Origin: QHXW01 sp963752965
GTDB taxonomy: Bacteria; Acidobacteriota; Terriglobia; Bryobacterales; Bryobacteraceae
DNA length: 64,000 nt
Direction of reading: 5' to 3'
Assembly (NCBI GenBank): GCA_963752965.1
Contig: CAVWAJ010000010.1
Coordinates: forward strand, 310,001-374,000
Part shown: positions 48,265 through 56,676 of the stretch, in pieces
How positions within the stretch are numbered: the stretch's first letter is position 1
Layout of the letters: every line of letters starts with the position of its first letter
Program-made: the position numbers and the translations under genes
Notes under the pieces: generated by a model
What the model was told of the DNA's origin: nothing
What the model saw: only the letters and a program-made list of their open reading frames with translations
Databases searched by the model: none

Positions 48265-50577
48265 TCAGCTTCTCATACGCAGCAGCAAATAGCCGCCGGC
48301 CAGCGCAAACAATAGATCTGGCGACCACGCCGCCACGCTCGGCGGCAACTGATTGGCATTCCCGATCTGCTCGAAAAGTTTCCCGATCCCCCAGTACGAC
48401 ATCGCGATCCCAATGCTCACGCCGATTCCCGCCATCGCCCCGCGATTCCCCACCAGAAATGCAAACGGCACCGAAATCATCGCCATGATCAGCGCAAACA
48501 GCGGCACCGAAAACTTCTCGTGAAGCTGCACGCGCAGCCGCACGGTGTCGAAGCCGCTCTGCTGCAAATCCGTGATGTAGGCCGCCAGCTCCTGAAAATT
48601 CATCTCTTTGCCCTGCTCGAGTCTTTTCAGAAAGTAGTCGGGAGGCTCCTCCAGGTGGGGAAAGGTCTTTACCTGAAAAGTCTCGAACTTGCCGTGAATC
48701 TCGCGCACCCATCCGCTCTGAAAAATCCACGTGTGCAGCGCCGGCTGCCACTGCGCGCGCTCGGCGGAAATTTCGCGCTTGAGGTCGAACGTCTTGGGGT
48801 CCAGCTCATACACGCTCACGCCCGCCATCAGGTTATTGCCGTTGTCAAAATACTTGTAATAGTAAATGTGCGACCCTGCGCCATAAATCCATTTCCGCTC
48901 CGGATTCAGGTAGGTCTGCACCGGCTTGCCCTTAATTTCATTGCGCAGCGCATCCTGCTTGCGGTTGGCATCCGGCAGATAGAAGTGATCGAATGCGAAT
49001 AGTCCCACGCTCAACAGCAGGCTGAGCGACAGCACCGGAACGGCGAGCCGGTGCAGGCTGACCCCGCATGCCTTGAACGCCGTCACTTCGTTGTGCTTGG
49101 TGAGTACGCCAAACGTCACCAGCACCGCCACCAGCACGCTGATCGGCAGCATTTTGTAAATCAGCAGCGGCGCCAGAAAGAACAGGTACGTGAACACCTT
49201 CGACATCGCGACGCTGTTGTGCACAATATCGCTCAGCAGGTCGAAGAAGTTATAGATCTCCGCCATCATCACGAAGCTCGCGATCAGCACCACGAACCAG
49301 AACAGGAAACTGTTCAGTACGTACGTATCGACGAGCTGCGGCAGCAGCGGCAGCCACGGAGCGCGCCCGACCTTGCTCTCGCGCGCCTCCGGAGCAGCCA
49401 GTTGCGGCCGCAGCCGGCCGAGTCCGGCCGTAATCCAGCCGCGTAGTGTCCCCATCAGGTCGCGGTCGCCCGGCCGCTCCAGCCGCGCGATCAGAATCAA
49501 TCCCGCCACCAGGAAAGCCGCGTTCGGCGTCCAGATCGCTTCCACCGGCACCGCCCGCTGCTTGGCCAGTCCGATGATCGCCATGAACGCGAAGTAGTAA
49601 CAGAAGAACGCCAAGAACAGCGCCGTTACGTAGGCGGCCGATTTTCCACCCTTGCGCGACGAAACACCTAGAGGAATCCCTACCAGCGCCAGCATGAGGC
49701 ACGCGAGCGGAAGCGCCATGCGCCGGTGCAGTTCGATCCGGGCCTCGATCCAGTCCTTCCCCGTCCGCGAATAGCGCTTCAGTTCGCTGGTGTTCATCTC
49801 GCGGAACGGGTAATGCACCTCGGAGGGTTGCGACGCTGCCAGAACCTGTTCGCCGCTCGCATAGGCACTGTCGTCCGCCACCCCGTCTTTGTCCACTTCG
49901 TGGGTGCTCGCGCCGCGCAAGGAAAGCTGGATCCGGTTTTGCGCCGGGTCCGGCATCGCGATCGCCTCGGCCGCCACCGTGATCCGGTTTCCCTGTGCTT
50001 TATCGCGCATCCCAATGCTGCGCTGCTCCGGCGGCGTCAGGTCCGCCAGGAACACATTTCGCCACACCGCCACCGGCCCCGGCTTCACATCGCCCACGTA
50101 CAGAATCGTGTTGGGGAATTGCTCGTCAAAAACGCGCGGCTGAATGTCGGCGCTCAATTGCTCCGCCATCAGCTTGTTGAGGATGTTGACGCTCTGCCGG
50201 ATGGCAAGCGGCGTGAGCCACAGCGACGCCACCCCCGTCACCACCGTCGCCAGCAGCGCGAACGTCAGCACTGGCGGAATCACCGCCCGGCTCGATACGC
50301 CCGCCGCCCGCATCGCTGTAATCTCGCCATCGGTCGACATCCGCCCCAGGCCGATCAGAATCCCCACCAGCACGCCGAATGGCAGCGCCAACGGCAGCAC
50401 CGGGGGCAGCGCCAGCGCGAACAGCCACATCACGGTCTGGGTGTGCGACGGCCCGCGCACCAGCAGTTCGAACAGCCGGTCGACTCCCTGCAGGAAGATG
50501 ACGAACGTCGCCAGCACCGTCCCGAGCACCGCGCTCGACACAATCTCGCGAAACACGTACCTGCTGAGAATGCGCAT
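48265..50577 (-). CDS. Fused LptF-LptG-type LPS export permease
   Basis: A 770-residue membrane protein containing two consecutive YjgP/YjgQ permease units. Unit 1 (about 1-375) begins RILSRYVFREIVSSAVLGTV and has LPLALPFGVLVGILIGLGRM, a periplasmic domain, then HRRMALPLACLMLALVGIPL. Unit 2 (about 415-770) begins LVDTYVLNSFLFWFVVLIAS and has LPISVLVAVLVTFGVLTKHN, a second periplasmic domain and LHEKFSVPLFALIMAMISVP. Each unit has the usual 3+3 membrane segments. In E. coli these are separate proteins (LptF, LptG) that form the transporter with LptB2 and LptC. Here one polypeptide can supply both halves. GGAGG lies seven bases before the ATG. LptB and LptC are not in the window. Confidence 0.88.
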   Translation of the reverse strand: MRILSRYVFREIVSSAVLGTVLATFVIFLQGVDRLFELLVRGPSHTQTVMWLFALALPPVLPLALPFGVLVGILIGLGRMSTDGEITAMRAAGVSSRAVIPPVLTFALLATVVTGVASLWLTPLAIRQSVNILNKLMAEQLSADIQPRVFDEQFPNTILYVGDVKPGPVAVWRNVFLADLTPPEQRSIGMRDKAQGNRITVAAEAIAMPDPAQNRIQLSLRGASTHEVDKDGVADDSAYASGEQVLAASQPSEVHYPFREMNTSELKRYSRTGKDWIEARIELHRRMALPLACLMLALVGIPLGVSSRKGGKSAAYVTALFLAFFCYYFAFMAIIGLAKQRAVPVEAIWTPNAAFLVAGLILIARLERPGDRDLMGTLRGWITAGLGRLRPQLAAPEARESKVGRAPWLPLLPQLVDTYVLNSFLFWFVVLIASFVMMAEIYNFFDLLSDIVHNSVAMSKVFTYLFFLAPLLIYKMLPISVLVAVLVTFGVLTKHNEVTAFKACGVSLHRLAVPVLSLSLLLSVGLFAFDHFYLPDANRKQDALRNEIKGKPVQTYLNPERKWIYGAGSHIYYYKYFDNGNNLMAGVSVYELDPKTFDLKREISAERAQWQPALHTWIFQSGWVREIHGKFETFQVKTFPHLEEPPDYFLKRLEQGKEMNFQELAAYITDLQQSGFDTVRLRVQLHEKFSVPLFALIMAMISVPFAFLVGNRGAMAGIGVSIGIAMSYWGIGKLFEQIGNANQLPPSVAAWSPDLLFALAGGYLLLRMRS

Positions 50578-50615
50578 CCCTGAACCTCCAGAGTACGCTA
50601 TTCCGTCCGCTCAGT

Positions 50616-51626
50616 TCACTGTAGTGCCCAGTATCCTTCGCGCGTTCTTACCTGGAGCTCCGGCCTGTCCCTCACCGCAACCCGGAGCGTATGAAATGTT
50701 CCCGGCTCGCCACCCTTCGGCTGGAAACTGAGAATGTACTGGCGATGCACCTCAGCGCTCACCAGTTGTATCGCCTGCTCCAAAACGTTCTTCTTGAGGA
50801 AATTCAGGGTTCGCCCGCCCGTGGTCCTCGTGAATAAGCTGGCAAGATCTGGCTGGTGTAACCGCACTAATTCTCCAATCGCATAGATGTATCCGCCGGG
50901 TCCCAAATCGGGCGGAACCGGAGTGTCATCGGGTGCCGGACAAAGAGCGCACTTCTGTACCTTGATCCGCTCCGCCTCGGGCTTCAGATCCTCCGCAGTC
51001 TTGGGCTTCACTGTGAACGGCTGCAGGAACGGTGAATACGTCAGCCAATACACCGCGGCATTGAGGCGCTCCACTCGCTCCATCACTTCGTCCAGCTTCG
51101 CCTTGCTCGAACGATCGCGCTTCTCCGCAATCATGAGGATGATTCGCCGCCGTCCCAACGGCCGCCGTTCCAGCATCAGGAGCGCCTGGCGTAAGGCGTC
51201 CAGCATGTGTGCGCCATCGCCTTCCATACGCAGCATGCGCAGCGCGTGAATCACCAGATCCGGGTTGCCGGTGAAATCCTGGTGAACCTTTACCTCATCG
51301 CTGAACGAGATCACCGCCGTTTCTCCCGCATCCGCCGCCAGTAACTGCGTAAACAGAATGCCGCTGCCGCCGAGTTTGTCGATCACGGCCCCCGAATTCG
51401 AGCCGGTCTCGACCGCGACCACCAAGTCGATCGGATACGTCATCCAATCCATCTGTATCGCCTGCGGCACACTGTTGTCATAAAGAATCAAGTCATTGGG
51501 CGTCAGCCCGTCCACGTAGTGTCCTTTGGAATCGGTGACGGTAGTGGGTGCGACCACCAGCGGAACAGTGCTTTTGAACTGCGCCCAGCCAGTACAAGTA
51601 AACAGGACGATAGCCGCAGCGCGCAT
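50616..51626 (-). CDS. Secreted VWFA-type protein of the acidobacterial family
   Basis: A 336-residue protein with a short signal peptide (RAAAIVLFTCTGWAQ). It follows the acidobacterial VWFA pattern: VVAPTTVTDSKGHYVDGLTP, DLILYDNSVPQAIQMDWMTY, then the von Willebrand A core PIDLVVAVETGSNSGAVIDK, ADAGETAVISFSDEVKVHQD, MLDALRQALLMLERRPLGRR, IILMIAEKRDRSS, and a C-terminal strand block YILSFQPKGGEPGTFHTLRV. The MIDAS site, normally Asp-x-Ser-x-Ser, reads VETGSNS, so the first metal ligand is altered. A Cys pair (KCALCPAPDD) lies near residue 225. It probably mediates protein contacts at the cell surface. Confidence 0.85.
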   Translation of the reverse strand: MRAAAIVLFTCTGWAQFKSTVPLVVAPTTVTDSKGHYVDGLTPNDLILYDNSVPQAIQMDWMTYPIDLVVAVETGSNSGAVIDKLGGSGILFTQLLAADAGETAVISFSDEVKVHQDFTGNPDLVIHALRMLRMEGDGAHMLDALRQALLMLERRPLGRRRIILMIAEKRDRSSKAKLDEVMERVERLNAAVYWLTYSPFLQPFTVKPKTAEDLKPEAERIKVQKCALCPAPDDTPVPPDLGPGGYIYAIGELVRLHQPDLASLFTRTTGGRTLNFLKKNVLEQAIQLVSAEVHRQYILSFQPKGGEPGTFHTLRVAVRDRPELQVRTREGYWALQ

Positions 51627-51734
51627 GGGGCAACTAGATCTGCAGCTTTTGGGCCATCGCCGGGCACATTATGCAAGCGCGCTTTGCTAAACTCGTGGCA
51701 AGCAGCATCACCTAAACAAGGAGCACCTCTTTCC

Positions 51735-52184
51735 ATGTCGAAACAAGAAGAAGCCGGTCTTATCCTCAAACTGTACGAACTACGCCGCGAAGATACCATG
51801 CGCAAAGCGCGCGACTGGTATTTTCGTGAGTTTAATCCACAGTCTCTGGCGGACTTCACCAATGCGATGATGGGTGAGCACAGTGGCCATCTGCGCATGG
51901 TCGTGTCCTATTGGGACATGGTGGCAGGGCTCGTCAACAACGGAGCCATCAGCATGCAATTGTTCAACGACACCAACGGCGAGCACATTGGCGTCTTCGG
52001 GAAGGTCGAGCCTCTGCTCGCCGAAATCCGCGCCGCCTACTCACCGCAATTTGCCGCGAACCTCGAAAAGCTGATTGACGCGACGCCCGACGGCCGCAAG
52101 CGGGTGGCCGAGATGCGCGAACGGATGAAAGCCATCGGCGCGCAGATCGCCGCCAGACAAGCCAAGACCGCGCAGCAGAATTAG
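51735..52184 (+). CDS. Small helical protein of unknown function
   Basis: A 149-residue protein from the ATG at 51735, with AAGGAG about 11 bases upstream. It is mainly helical: LILKLYELRREDTMRKARDW, YFREFNPQSLADFTNAMMGE, HLRMVVSYWDMVAGLVNNGA, FGKVEPLLAEIRAAYSPQFA, and RMKAIGAQIAARQAKTA. The middle is reminiscent of the small DUF4760-type helical proteins, but I cannot confirm that. No signal peptide or membrane segment. It is divergent from the VWFA gene. An in-frame extension upstream to 51519 would overlap that gene and is not favoured. Confidence 0.65.
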   Translation: MSKQEEAGLILKLYELRREDTMRKARDWYFREFNPQSLADFTNAMMGEHSGHLRMVVSYWDMVAGLVNNGAISMQLFNDTNGEHIGVFGKVEPLLAEIRAAYSPQFAANLEKLIDATPDGRKRVAEMRERMKAIGAQIAARQAKTAQQN

Positions 52185-52324
52185 TCCGCAATAGCGTGGT
52201 GCGTCCGAAATCGCGCGCGGCCCAGAAATGCTCCCCGCGACTTTGCGTGGACGTTTTCTGAGCCGCGGCCACAGGGAGCGGTTTCTCGGTGAAGAAAATT
52301 AATCGTCGTTCTGCCGCGCTACAA

Positions 52325-52376
52325 AAGTGCTCGTGCCGTGCGGTCAGAAAGCGCGCCGCCATACGCCGGAGCACTT
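52325..52376. repeat. Long inverted repeat in the 241-base gap before the TldE-like gene
   Basis: AAGTGCTC (52325-52332) and GAGCACTT (52369-52376) form a perfect 8-bp stem around a 36-base loop. The gap 52185-52425 lies between convergent genes, so it may serve as a terminator. No T-run adjoins it. Nothing else is evident in the gap. Confidence 0.3.
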
Positions 52377-52425
52377 GACCGCGTCAGCGGGCTCTCTCGC
52401 TGCCAGTCGCTGGCATCGGCGTCTC

Positions 52426-54180
52426 TCACCGCTCCCGCCTAACCTCCGCCACAGGCGAGGGCACAATCGGCAGCTTTGGCAGTTCGTCATCCAGCTTACG
52501 CACTTCCAAATCGTCCACCAGCAGTGACGGCGCAACTACCGATGCTTCCGCCGCGTAGGAACCCGCGCCGATGAGCGCCATGGGAGCCCCGTTTTCCAGA
52601 TAGTTGAAAACGTTGATGTCGTCCCCGGCCGCGCGGATATCGCGCAGCGAGCGCACATTCAAGTCGCGGAAGCGCACGCCGCGAATCAATTCCTCGTGGC
52701 CGTCTTTATCCACCTTGTAAATCAGGATCGGAGCGCTCACCGGATGCGATCCGCCGCTCCCATCCCGAGCGTTTGCGGCCATCAATCGCCGCAGCTCATC
52801 AATCGGCGCCGTCGAGGGGAAATCCAGTTTCCTTACCAGGATGCCGTACGCCTGGTTGCGCGCCTTGCAGATCTCAACCAGTTGCTTCTTGAGATCCGTC
52901 ACTGGAACGGTTTCGGCGGCCGTCACAATCAGGTTGCTGATGGATGCGCGATTCGCTCCAAATGCGCCTAGCAACTGCGCCCGCCCGTTTGACGCCGTGT
53001 AGCTCCCCACCGGCTGGCGCGTCAGCAGGAAATTCTTCAGGATGCCCTTCTCCACCAGCGTGAGCGGCTTCGAAACCACACCCTCTGCGTCGACCCGAGT
53101 GCTCCCGAACAGCGGCCGTCCGCGCCATTCCTTTAAGGTCGGATCGTCAACGACGTCCATCCACTCCGGAAGCACGCGCGCGCTCTGGCGCCCTTCCAGT
53201 TCGCTCGTAGGCACCAGGTTCGGGCGCCCCGGTTCGTTCACCGGCTTACGTGTCAGCACCAGGTTCCTGCCTAGCAGTTCAGCCAGAAGCTGCGCCGCCG
53301 CCGCGCCTTCGAACAGCACCGGCCCGTTGTAGGTTTCGCCAACCGGCGCGCGGCCGAGCGCGACCACGTTCTCCCCCACCTGGCGCACTTCTCGCGCCAT
53401 TTCTGCCTCTCCGGGAAAATGCTGGAAATCCCGCGTATAGAAACCCGCGGCGGACCGCACATGCATTCCATCGGGCGCCTGTCCGATGGCATTCACCAGC
53501 ACATACAGCACATCTCCTCCGGTGCGTACTTCCGTGCCCTCGGAGTTGATGAGATAGCGGACGTTCTTCACCGCCTGGACTTCGACATTCGACCCGACCA
53601 CCTGCGGAAACTCCGCGAAGATCGCGGAGAGCGACCGCACCTTAGCCGTCCAGGCAGCTTGATCCAGTGTTTCCTCATGAATTGGGTCCAGCACCGTTAC
53701 TGGATCGGCATGCGCGAAATCCGGGATCGGCTCCCCGGCGGACATGTTTTTCAGCGCGGCCCGCTTGCGTGCCATCGCTTCCACCGCCGACTTGTACGCC
53801 TCGTCCGTTGCCAGCCAAAGATATCGGCGCAACACCATGTAGGAACTCTCGAACGGGAAATGGCTGCCAAAGTCCCCGCCACTGCCCACGTAGTTCGTGT
53901 TGTCGAACTGATAACTCCCCACACGCACCTGGACGCGCGGCACGCGAAACCGCGCGTTTGACGTGCCGATGAGTCCCCCCAGGCTGGCCGAGGCTCCAAA
54001 CGAGTCTCCGTCTTCGATGGTGTACGAAATGAAGTACGGCTTCTCGAGATTGACCGAATTGAGACCCTGCGAGTGCTGTAGCTCGTCGCGCATGGCCTTG
54101 AGCACGATGTCGGAAGAGTCCGCCGCGAAGGCACACGCGCTGACCGCTAACAGCCCCGCTACCGCTCGCCAGTTCCTCAC
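52426..54180 (-). CDS. Exported TldE/PmbA-like partner protein (no metal site)
   Basis: A 584-residue member of the TldD/PmbA family with a signal peptide (AGLLAVSACAFAAD). Recognisable blocks are YFISYTIEDGDSFGASASLG, VRYLINSEGTEVRTGGDVLY, VLFEGAAAAQLLAELLGRNL, LPEWMDVVDDPTLKEWRGRP, FGSTRVDAEGVVSKPLTLVE, KNFLLTRQPVGSYTASNGRA, and LRDIRAAGDDINVFNYLENG. At the position of the HExxxH helix it reads AAAAQLLAELLG, so the metal ligands are lost, as in E. coli TldE/PmbA. It should form the non-catalytic half of a TldD/TldE heterodimer. It is translationally coupled (4-base overlap) to the TldD-like gene upstream. Confidence 0.85.
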   Translation of the reverse strand: MRNWRAVAGLLAVSACAFAADSSDIVLKAMRDELQHSQGLNSVNLEKPYFISYTIEDGDSFGASASLGGLIGTSNARFRVPRVQVRVGSYQFDNTNYVGSGGDFGSHFPFESSYMVLRRYLWLATDEAYKSAVEAMARKRAALKNMSAGEPIPDFAHADPVTVLDPIHEETLDQAAWTAKVRSLSAIFAEFPQVVGSNVEVQAVKNVRYLINSEGTEVRTGGDVLYVLVNAIGQAPDGMHVRSAAGFYTRDFQHFPGEAEMAREVRQVGENVVALGRAPVGETYNGPVLFEGAAAAQLLAELLGRNLVLTRKPVNEPGRPNLVPTSELEGRQSARVLPEWMDVVDDPTLKEWRGRPLFGSTRVDAEGVVSKPLTLVEKGILKNFLLTRQPVGSYTASNGRAQLLGAFGANRASISNLIVTAAETVPVTDLKKQLVEICKARNQAYGILVRKLDFPSTAPIDELRRLMAANARDGSGGSHPVSAPILIYKVDKDGHEELIRGVRFRDLNVRSLRDIRAAGDDINVFNYLENGAPMALIGAGSYAAEASVVAPSLLVDDLEVRKLDDELPKLPIVPSPVAEVRRER

Positions 54181-55850
54181 TTCCCACTCTCCGCATCTTT
54201 GGGGAATGGCAGCAGCGGCGGCTTATCCTGCGACTTTTCCGTTTTCTCGACTTCGATTTCCGACACGAGAATTGCCGGCGAAACGGCCGACACCGGAACC
54301 ATGCCCGATTCCGCGCCGCAGTACCCGTTGAAAACCTCCGTCCGGTCCGACGTGGCCAGAATCTTTGCAAAGCTGGCCAGAGGAGTGCCAACAATATTCA
54401 CGCCTCGCACTAGTTCATCGGGCTTTCCATCTGGATAGACGCGATAAACCACCACCGGCAACACTTTAAATGCCTGCATGCCGGCCCGCGCCGTGGTGGT
54501 GAATCCACCGGTGACTTCTTTGAAATAAAGCCCGTACGGTTTGTTTTGGCGCTTCACTTCCTCGATCAGCATTTCGCGCAGCCGTGCTTCCGGAACGGTC
54601 TTGGCCGACTCCACAATCAGATTGGATTGCCGCGAAACGACTTCCAATCCTGGCTGCCGGCGCCCATGGCCGTTCGAGTGATCAAACCCCTTGATCGGCG
54701 ACCGCGACATTAGAAATGCCTTGAGAATTCCATGATCCACGGCGGTCACTTTCTGCCCTGCAATGCCTTCATCGTCGTAGCTGAACCAGCCGTTCAGGTC
54801 GGTATGCTGCCACGTACGCAAGGTGGGATCGAAAACCACGGAAAGAAAGTCGGGTAGGATGCTCGTGCCCAGGCTCTTGGTGAAGGTCTGGCCCTCGCTC
54901 TCATCCTTCTGCCGGTGGCCCTCCAGCCGGTGGCCGAGGATTTCATGGAAGAACACTCCGGCGGCGCGGCCGGAAAAAATCGCTGGGCCCAGGTAAGGTT
55001 CCACGACCGGAGCGTGCAGCAGACCGACTAAATCATTGGCGACGTGTTCGATAGCCGCTGTCAGAACATCATCCCCCGGCAAACCGGCGGGGCTCACGGC
55101 ATCGAAACTCTCAAACGTCCCCAGATTCATTCCGTCTTCCGCGCGACCTTCCGCCGAGATGGAAATCCGCACGAAGTTGCGCCCGTATTCGAGACGGCTG
55201 CCCTCGGTGTTGACCAAGTACTTTGTTTCTCGCTGGGCGGATACGGAGACCCCCGAAACCAGAATTTCGGGGTAGCGGCGAAAGACGAGCGAAAGCTTCC
55301 TCACGCGATCCGCCCAATCGTTGCTTTGCCAGGTCAGCGGCGGAGGTATCTCGGTGTGGACTGAAGGCGGTTCAATCGAGAAATCGTTGGAGGGGTCTTC
55401 CGCCGCCACCTTCACCTGTTCGTCGCTACGGATCTTGATCAGCCGCTCGGCGGCGGCGCGGTACGCGCGGTCGGTCTCAATCCAGACCTGCTCCTTGATA
55501 GCAAGGGAGTTATCGTCCGTGCTTACCCGCGCGCCTGAGGTGAAGTGCCCACGCTCACCGCGCACACGGTGGTAATTGTCCAATTTGGGTTCACCGGCGC
55601 GGAGGGAGACATCCAGATGCCGGGCGTGGCCGTTTACATCTGTTGTGAGCGCTCCCAAAGTGGCGGAAACCTGATGCGTTTCTTCTTCGGTGATCTCGTA
55701 ACCGAGGAAATAGGGGGCTGGATCGGCCTTCTCCTTTAAAATGCGGAAGTTGCGATCGAGCTCCTCGGTGAGGATGCCCAGAACCTTGGATTGGGCGAAG
55801 GAGAAGGGAAGAAAGGCGAGAAGCAAGCACCCGGCACGCAGGATTTTCAC
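54177..55850 (-). CDS. Exported TldD-like metallopeptidase
   Basis: A 557-residue protein starting at a GTG, with a signal peptide (CLLLAFLPFSFAQ). The TldD active site is intact: GVFFHEILGHRLEGHRQKDE carries HExxxH, and a Cys lies in FNGYCGAESGMVPV (third zinc ligand in E. coli TldD). Other blocks are TKYLVNTEGSRLEYGRNFVR, AIFSGRAAGVFF, FDPTLRTWQHTDLNGWFSYD, and GIAGQKVTAVDHGILKAFLM. TldD/TldE in E. coli is a cytosolic peptidase that processes microcins and toxins; here both subunits carry signal peptides, so they act in the periplasm or outside. TATCTT ends about ten bases before the GTG. Confidence 0.88.
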   Translation of the reverse strand: MKILRAGCLLLAFLPFSFAQSKVLGILTEELDRNFRILKEKADPAPYFLGYEITEEETHQVSATLGALTTDVNGHARHLDVSLRAGEPKLDNYHRVRGERGHFTSGARVSTDDNSLAIKEQVWIETDRAYRAAAERLIKIRSDEQVKVAAEDPSNDFSIEPPSVHTEIPPPLTWQSNDWADRVRKLSLVFRRYPEILVSGVSVSAQRETKYLVNTEGSRLEYGRNFVRISISAEGRAEDGMNLGTFESFDAVSPAGLPGDDVLTAAIEHVANDLVGLLHAPVVEPYLGPAIFSGRAAGVFFHEILGHRLEGHRQKDESEGQTFTKSLGTSILPDFLSVVFDPTLRTWQHTDLNGWFSYDDEGIAGQKVTAVDHGILKAFLMSRSPIKGFDHSNGHGRRQPGLEVVSRQSNLIVESAKTVPEARLREMLIEEVKRQNKPYGLYFKEVTGGFTTTARAGMQAFKVLPVVVYRVYPDGKPDELVRGVNIVGTPLASFAKILATSDRTEVFNGYCGAESGMVPVSAVSPAILVSEIEVEKTEKSQDKPPLLPFPKDAESGK

Positions 55851-55886
55851 TCTGCGTTACAAGATAGCATGAACGGGGTTAGGGAC

Positions 55887-56531
55887 TTAGTTGTAGCGTG
55901 CCACCGGCAGGTAGCCGCGTTCCTTCAAACCCGAGAGTGCCAGACCGTAGCGGCCGCGAACTCCTGTCTTTTCAAAGATGTGCTTGAGGTGGATTTTAAC
56001 GGTTCCCGCGCAAATTCCGAGTGTGCGGGCGATCTCTTTATTCTTAAGGCCTTGTTCGACCAGCTCGGCCACCTGCTGCTCGCGGGTTGTGAGATTGGGC
56101 CGCGCCGATCCTGGTGTCTTTTCAGCGTTTTGGAACATCAGGTCATCCATCCAGGTGTTCCCAGACGCCACGGCGCGGAGGCAGTCGGCGAGCGACCGGA
56201 GCGGCGCGCTTTTGCGAATGACACCCTGAGCTCCGGCCTGCACCATGCGCAGCGCTTCGGCCTCGTTGACCGAGTTGCCCCAGACCAGGACGGAGGTGCG
56301 GCGGCCGTTTCCACGGAGGCTATTGGTCCAATCCATAACTGGCTGTAAGCCGAAGCTCTTATCGATTACGAGCACGGCCGGGGAAAGGCTCCGAACCAGA
56401 TCCATGCCCGCCATGATCGAAGTCGCTTCTCCAACCGCAACCATGTCTTGCAGTTGTGCCAATAGCGCGCGCAATCCTTCCATGGCGATCGGCTGAGTGT
56501 CACAAATTACAACCGTTTTCTTCAAGCTCAT
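55887..56531 (-). CDS. NarL/LuxR-type response regulator
   Basis: A 214-residue regulator. Receiver domain (about 5-120): VVICDTQPIAMEGLRALLAQ, SPAVLVIDKSFG with the phospho-acceptor Asp57, SVLVWGNSVNEAEALRMVQA, GAQGVIRKSAP with the conserved Lys. The C-terminal LuxR helix-turn-helix (about 150-205): LTTREQQVAELVEQGLKNKE, IARTLGICAGTVKIHLKHIF. The acidic pair near the N-terminus is reduced to a single Asp (ICDTQP). No histidine kinase is adjacent, so it is an orphan here. It is divergent from the CpaE-like gene across 145 bases, and may regulate it. Confidence 0.9.
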   Translation of the reverse strand: MSLKKTVVICDTQPIAMEGLRALLAQLQDMVAVGEATSIMAGMDLVRSLSPAVLVIDKSFGLQPVMDWTNSLRGNGRRTSVLVWGNSVNEAEALRMVQAGAQGVIRKSAPLRSLADCLRAVASGNTWMDDLMFQNAEKTPGSARPNLTTREQQVAELVEQGLKNKEIARTLGICAGTVKIHLKHIFEKTGVRGRYGLALSGLKERGYLPVARYN

Positions 56532-56676
56532 GCTCCTACCCGCGAAAAGGACTATACCGCTGGGGATCGAATCTGTAGTTCGGTGACCCTAGAACTACTC
56601 TCAAGGTTTTCTCTAGGCAGGCCGATAGGAGTGATGGAGTTACCGCTTCCGCTGACGGAGCGGAAATCAGGAAATT

